DNA from: Apricaphanius iberus
Taxonomy: Eukaryota > Chordata > Actinopteri > Cyprinodontiformes > Aphaniidae
Length of the DNA stretch: 64,000 nt
Direction of reading: 5' to 3'
NCBI GenBank assembly: GCA_028564705.1
Contig: JAPXFQ010001676.1
Location: 589,501-653,500, forward strand
Positions 59,203-64,000 of this stretch are shown here, one piece after another. The notes beneath the pieces were generated by a model. That model was not told the DNA's origin. It saw only the letters and a list, made by a program, of their open reading frames with translations, and did no database searches. The stretch's first letter is position 1; each line of letters opens with the position of its first letter. Both the position numbers and the translations under genes were made by a program.

Positions 59203-62200
59203 TGGGGTTAAACTTATGTATAGTCCTTTCAAACATTTTGAGGTGCTAGTGGCCTTTTTTTGCAGTGCTCTTGTAACACAAGTAGCAAATGTGTTCAGTT
59301 GAACGCCTGGTCAAAACATTTTGTTTATCCAAACTAAGACAGTCAAATCAGTGTCTAATACATGTAAAACATGGCATACAAATTATCCCAAAAAAGAATC
59401 ACAATTAAACTGTAACTAGTTTTTACAGAGCAAATACAGTTAATTACTTTCAGTAAATAACAAATAAGTGACTCACATTTGTAACTACAAATAACTTGTT
59501 TGGCATGTTAATTTCTTCATAAACTAAAAAATAAATGACATTTTTCTGAAAGTACCATAACTCAAGGGTTTCTTTATCAATATATTTTTTTTCAATTTCA
59601 ACAAATTAGCACTGGTTATGGATTTGAAACTATTTATTATATTGTTGATCCTAAATTCAAATCTGACCTAGTCTGTGTCTCTTACTCTAAAATTTGGGAA
59701 CTGAAAATAACTTTGTGTGAGTGTTGGTCAAAGTAATGAGCACTTTTTAGAAGAAATGCCGTTACAATAGAAATCATGCAGTTTTAGTGAAAAGTACGAT
59801 TAAAGCCGACTGAACATTGGATATCTTAGGATTCTCTTTCTCTCTATTTTCCTTTTTTTTCTATCTATTGTCTAGGTTTTTTTCAAGTCACACTATCCAC
59901 ATGTCTGCCATGTCCCTCATCTTTTTTATCTGTCTTCTTCACCTGGTCATCTTCACGTTAGCCTCATTTACACTCGCTCCTCTTCTGTGGGGAGCATTAA
60001 CCTCAGTCGCTCGCTCATTGGCCCCTGAAGCTATGCTTAGAGAGAAGGCAAGAGATGGTTAGATGGGGAGGGAAGAGCTATGCTGTAAAGGTGGATGAGT
60101 TTTGGGATTTACTCAGCATGTCTGCAATGTCCACAGGCTGTACAAAGGGAATGACCCATCAATTGAGCCTATAAATTTGGCTTGAATAAATATACAAAAG
60201 AAAAGAAAAAAAAAGAAATGGTGTAATTTAAACAGTAAATAGACATCAGAAAAAATATTGCAGTAGCATACTGCAGTACTATATCTTTTAAAAACAGTAG
60301 CTGACTGATCATGTTGCAGAGTCATAGAACATCAAGAAATTAGTCTAATTCTCATGGAGCTCATAGAGATCAGACAATATGGGACCATCTTTTTGAACAT
60401 GGCTTTTGTTACAGTTGTTATTTTTTGAGGGTATGCAAAGATAATTGAGAAAAACAAATTAAGAATTTTTTACTTATGCACTTTTGTAAATGTAATAGAA
60501 TATAATGCATTACATAAGTATACCCCTAACCCAGTGTTCCTGAGTTGGAGCAGTTCTAGTGTGGTCCAGATGCCTCAAAAATTGCTGAAGTAATCATTTA
60601 TTGAACTCTCACAAATCAAGTGAAAGTTTCACAAATCCCAAACCTAGTTTTAAGAGTGGTGCTTTTGGTATAGAATAATCTACTCCAGGTTTGAATAATT
60701 TAAGTATTTTACCTTTTACATTAGAGCAGATTAAAGCTGCTAAATTTAGTGAAACGTTAGGAGGAATCACCTTTCAGCCGTTCCCCAAGTCAAACTATAA
60801 TTGGAAGCCATTTATACTGATCTGAGAGGGTACATCATTCTATTAAATAGAAAGATAATACATTTCATATTTTAGGCCACTTTTATTTTATGTGTCTTGA
60901 AAATGTTTAATTATCTCTCATACACACACTAGTACGAGCATCCCATTCATACTGCTATAATGTCATGCAAATAACTATTAGTCTCTCACACATAAACAAG
61001 TGTTAGCTTTGCATTTAAACTAGTATTACCCCAAGACATATACATGTGTGAAGCTTAAGAGCATGTGTCTGCATCCTTTTTGGTATGTGTTAGTGAAACA
61101 TTAGTAGAATATATGTCATTTTGAGTATGTGAGAGAATGGTGCTAGTGATGTGTGCATACTTTTATTGGTGTGAGTGAGGGGGAAAAATATATTATGTCC
61201 TATATGGCAGCTTATAGACAAGCACAAAACACTGCATTATTGTTAAGCTGAAGAAATAAACAATTTGTGTTTATGTATATTTTCCTTCCACTTCATAATA
61301 ATACATACTGGTCTTTAAAGTTGTAACATGTAGATGAGAATTGAAAAAGGTAAAAACAAATACAATTAGTTTCCCAAAGTACAATAATCAGCAAACAGCA
61401 ATGTGGCCCAATTTGTTTGATGCAGTGTGGGCAGTTTCTTAAACAGTCTGACCTTTTGTAGGTAAATTTTACCTTTTTGAATGTGAATTTAAGACGGGAA
61501 ACAACAGGTTTAAACAAGTTATCTTTTATGTATGAGTTCTAAACTCCATTCAATATTTTTTATTTGAATAACCTAGAATAACATTTAGTTGTCCTTTGGA
61601 TTTTACTGACTTTTCTTCAATATCATTACTACCCATTTTGAAGGATCTCATTGTGCAAATGTACCAGCAAGAAAATGAATACACAAAGTCACCTTGGTAA
61701 ATAACTGTAGAAAGAATTTGATGACAATTATTTTTAAAAATGCATTTTTTTCCAAAAATATTGTAATGGCCAATCAGGAGAGTTGCCTAAACAGTTTTGA
61801 ATGAGTTGCAGGAATTTCAATCAAGGTCTGATTGTGTTCGATAATTGAGAACCATATCAGTTATTGTCCATATATCTAAGGCTAAGAAATAGTATTGTAA
61901 AACATAAGCATTGTCTTCCAGAGAAGGTCTGTGCTGTGGTCTGATGAAACTAAACATGAAGTTTTAGGCAAAAATTCCAAAAGATATGATTGAGAAAACA
62001 TCACTCGGAGAATCTAATGAGCTTAGAATTTTCTGAGCTTATTAGAATTATTCTTTTTTTCATTTTCCTTTAGAAAAGTATTTATAAATATAAAACATAA
62101 TTTAACTCTAATTTATTTCCTAATTAAGATAAGAAATGTTTATTTAATTTAATTATTTTTGTATCCAAAATGTTATTTTCACAAAGTTACCTGATATTTT

Positions 62201-64000
62201 GTAACAGTGTTTTTTTTGTTGTTTTTTTTTCTAGTAGCTTATGTGTTTCATAATGATACTTTTACCCTGAATAAGTTAATCTACCAATCAAGATCCGTCT
62301 GTTAGAATGACATTATTTATTTATTTCATTTTGAACATTTTGGTGTGCCATAGAATATCCATATGTATCCATCCTGAACTTACTGGTTACACTGTCATCT
62401 GCTCAGTTTATCACTCAAATTAAGAAAGATATAAAATCGAAGAGTAAATATGCATGATAAAGCCAAGTCTTTAACTTTGGAAAAAAATAGTACTGGTAAG
62501 CCAGGAAAAAAGCAATTGCAATAAAACAAAACCTTTAAATTTAAGGCAATATTTTAATGTAATTAAAATAAATATTCTCTTGTAACAAACTGTACATTGA
62601 TTTCATCAAGTAACAATCACAAAAATAAATGACATATGTCACATGTACCCAGATGACTAAATGTTTCAGCAATACACATTTTTTCTTTTAAACAATTTTA
62701 CTTATTTGATTTCTTGACTCATTTGTATATTCAGCCAAACTCTACCCTGTTGGATTTTTGTTTTGCTTGTTTTTTTCTGGATAAGCAAGAAACACATAAT
62801 CCCTTATCTGGTAAGCATACTATGTTCTCACCCTCCCAGCTCCTCTTTCCCTGTCGTTGTTATCCATCCTGTCTTTTACGTCCATATCTTTAAAATATTA
62901 TGTCATTTGCTTTACCAACTTTCAGACAACTTACATTGTTTTTCCCATGGCCAATTCCTCTTACTTTGCCCTCCCTTACACCCCACCTCTTTATTCTAAC
63001 TGCTCATCAGCTTTTTAAATTCCTCCCTCCTTCCTGCCTTTCCTTGGGATTGGTTCACTATTACTCCTGTCCCACTCTCCCGCTCAAAGACTAGAGGCTC
63101 TCAACATTTTTTTATTTGCCAGTTGACCTCTTACCCTCAATTTTTCACCATAAAATATCACTCCATTTTAAACTACCTTTTATTCCTTTTGACCTGCTCT
63201 GATCATTCCTTCTTCCTTCCTTCAGCTTCAGCTCTCCCTCTTGCACCCATCCCCCCATCCCCTCAACCCCTTTCCTTCTGTCTCTCCCTTGCTGGTTCCT
63301 GACCTCCATCCTCCCTGTGATCATCCCTACAGAGTTCAGACCATCTGTTCCTGCAGGAGAACCAAATGCATCCAAGCCTCTAATGCACTCAGGATGTTTG
63401 TATTTAGGCATATGTGCATCGGTTTATCTGTATTTGTATAAGTGCATCTCTATATTCCTTTGAGACCAATTTTATTTTTATTTTTTGCATATTTATTAAG
63501 TTTTCAGTGGTTTAGAAAATTGTTCTTAATTGAAATCATCCATACCTTATCAATATTGATATTTCTTGATGTATCAAATAACTCTGATGTCTAATATGAG
63601 ACTAATGCAAGTGAAGTATATGGAGATACTCATATCTGATAAAAGGGATACCTGTGTGCTCTTTTTTCTCTAATTTGGTGAATGAGAATGTGGATTAGTT
63701 AGTTTTTGCTGGTGGGTATTCATGTGCATCTGTGTGTGCGTACATGGGCGAAAGGTAACAGAGAGAGTTCAGGCCCTCTGTGCTCTCCCTGCTCAATTAG
63801 GAAGTAAACAATGTTTATTCAGGAGCAGCTGTCTGAGGAAAAGGAGTGTGAATGCACCAACATATACACACAAACACACGCTCCAACATTTAGAGAGATG
63901 AAGATGAAGGCTCGGAAAAGACTAAGATTAGACTTGATTAGTGGATTTGATGCCCAGAAAGCAAGGCTACACTTCACCCATGTACTGCATACAGATATAA
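58723..64000. other. Non-coding DNA with small repeats
   Basis: (TTA)n microsatellite at 59162-59203 and a C/T-rich stretch at 62820-63320. No gene recognised. 63760-63870 is a non-repetitive block with a forkhead-like gtaaacaa and a CAGCTG E-box, a weak candidate regulatory element. Confidence 0.45.
61937..61988 (+). pseudogene. Tc1-like transposase fragment
   Basis: One frame reads WSDETKHEVLGKNSKRY. WSDET is the motif around the second catalytic aspartate of Tc1-type DDE transposases. The surrounding sequence has no continuous frame, so this is a relic. Confidence 0.55.

Noticed and set aside
1..64000. CRISPR arrays, operons, bacterial signals
   Set aside because: No spaced direct repeats or closely packed genes; content is clearly vertebrate.

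Overview
The window reads as non-coding genomic DNA of a teleost fish. It is AT-rich, I found no convincing host exon, and nearly all recognisable content is mobile elements typical of ray-finned fish: L2/Maui-type and Rex1-type LINEs, tRNA-derived SINEs and a V-SINE-like element, decayed Tc1-like transposons, hAT- and Harbinger-like elements, and one LTR element. The species and any neighbouring gene cannot be named from this sequence. It looks like a gene desert or a very long intron.

Layout. 1-6360 is mostly unique AT-rich DNA with one SINE 3' fragment. 6361-14461 is a nest of retroelements. An old minus-strand Rex1-like LINE was split by a long plus-strand L2 (6829-11932; ORF1 with an SGNH esterase domain, ORF2 with endonuclease and reverse transcriptase), by a short L2 fragment (12601-12899) and by a minus-strand L2 3' end (13074-14455), which itself received a SINE (13541-13892, 12-bp target duplication). 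14462-18384 is mostly unique, with a fold-back at 17805-17885. 18385-20324 holds an L2 remnant and a hAT-like MITE split by another L2. 20325-35440 is largely unique sequence with SINE, Tc1-like and Harbinger-like remnants. 35445-36765 is an internally deleted L2. 38101-40281 is a hAT-type element (8-bp target duplication) containing a long-inverted-repeat element, which contains an L2 3' end. 42155-45012 holds a LINE tail, a Harbinger-like element, microsatellites and a V-SINE-like copy. 47050-48748 is a decayed Tc1-like element. 49928-50665 is an L2 fragment.

The most unusual object is a 7.0-kb LTR element at 51443-58458. It has a 4-bp GTAC target duplication, TG...CA LTRs, a primer-binding site resembling tRNA-Trp usage and a polypurine tract. 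Its LTRs differ at only two positions over about 312 aligned bases, so it inserted recently, yet its 6-kb interior encodes no recognisable gag, pol or env and is strongly depleted in C on the plus strand. It looks like a large non-autonomous LTR element moved by proteins supplied elsewhere.

The only long coding regions are the two ORFs of the L2 at 6829-11932. ORF1 would bind or coat the element RNA, and ORF2 would nick the target and reverse-transcribe it. This copy's ORF2 has apparent frameshifts at both ends, so it is probably not active. Family names come from recognising protein and sequence motifs, not from a database search.
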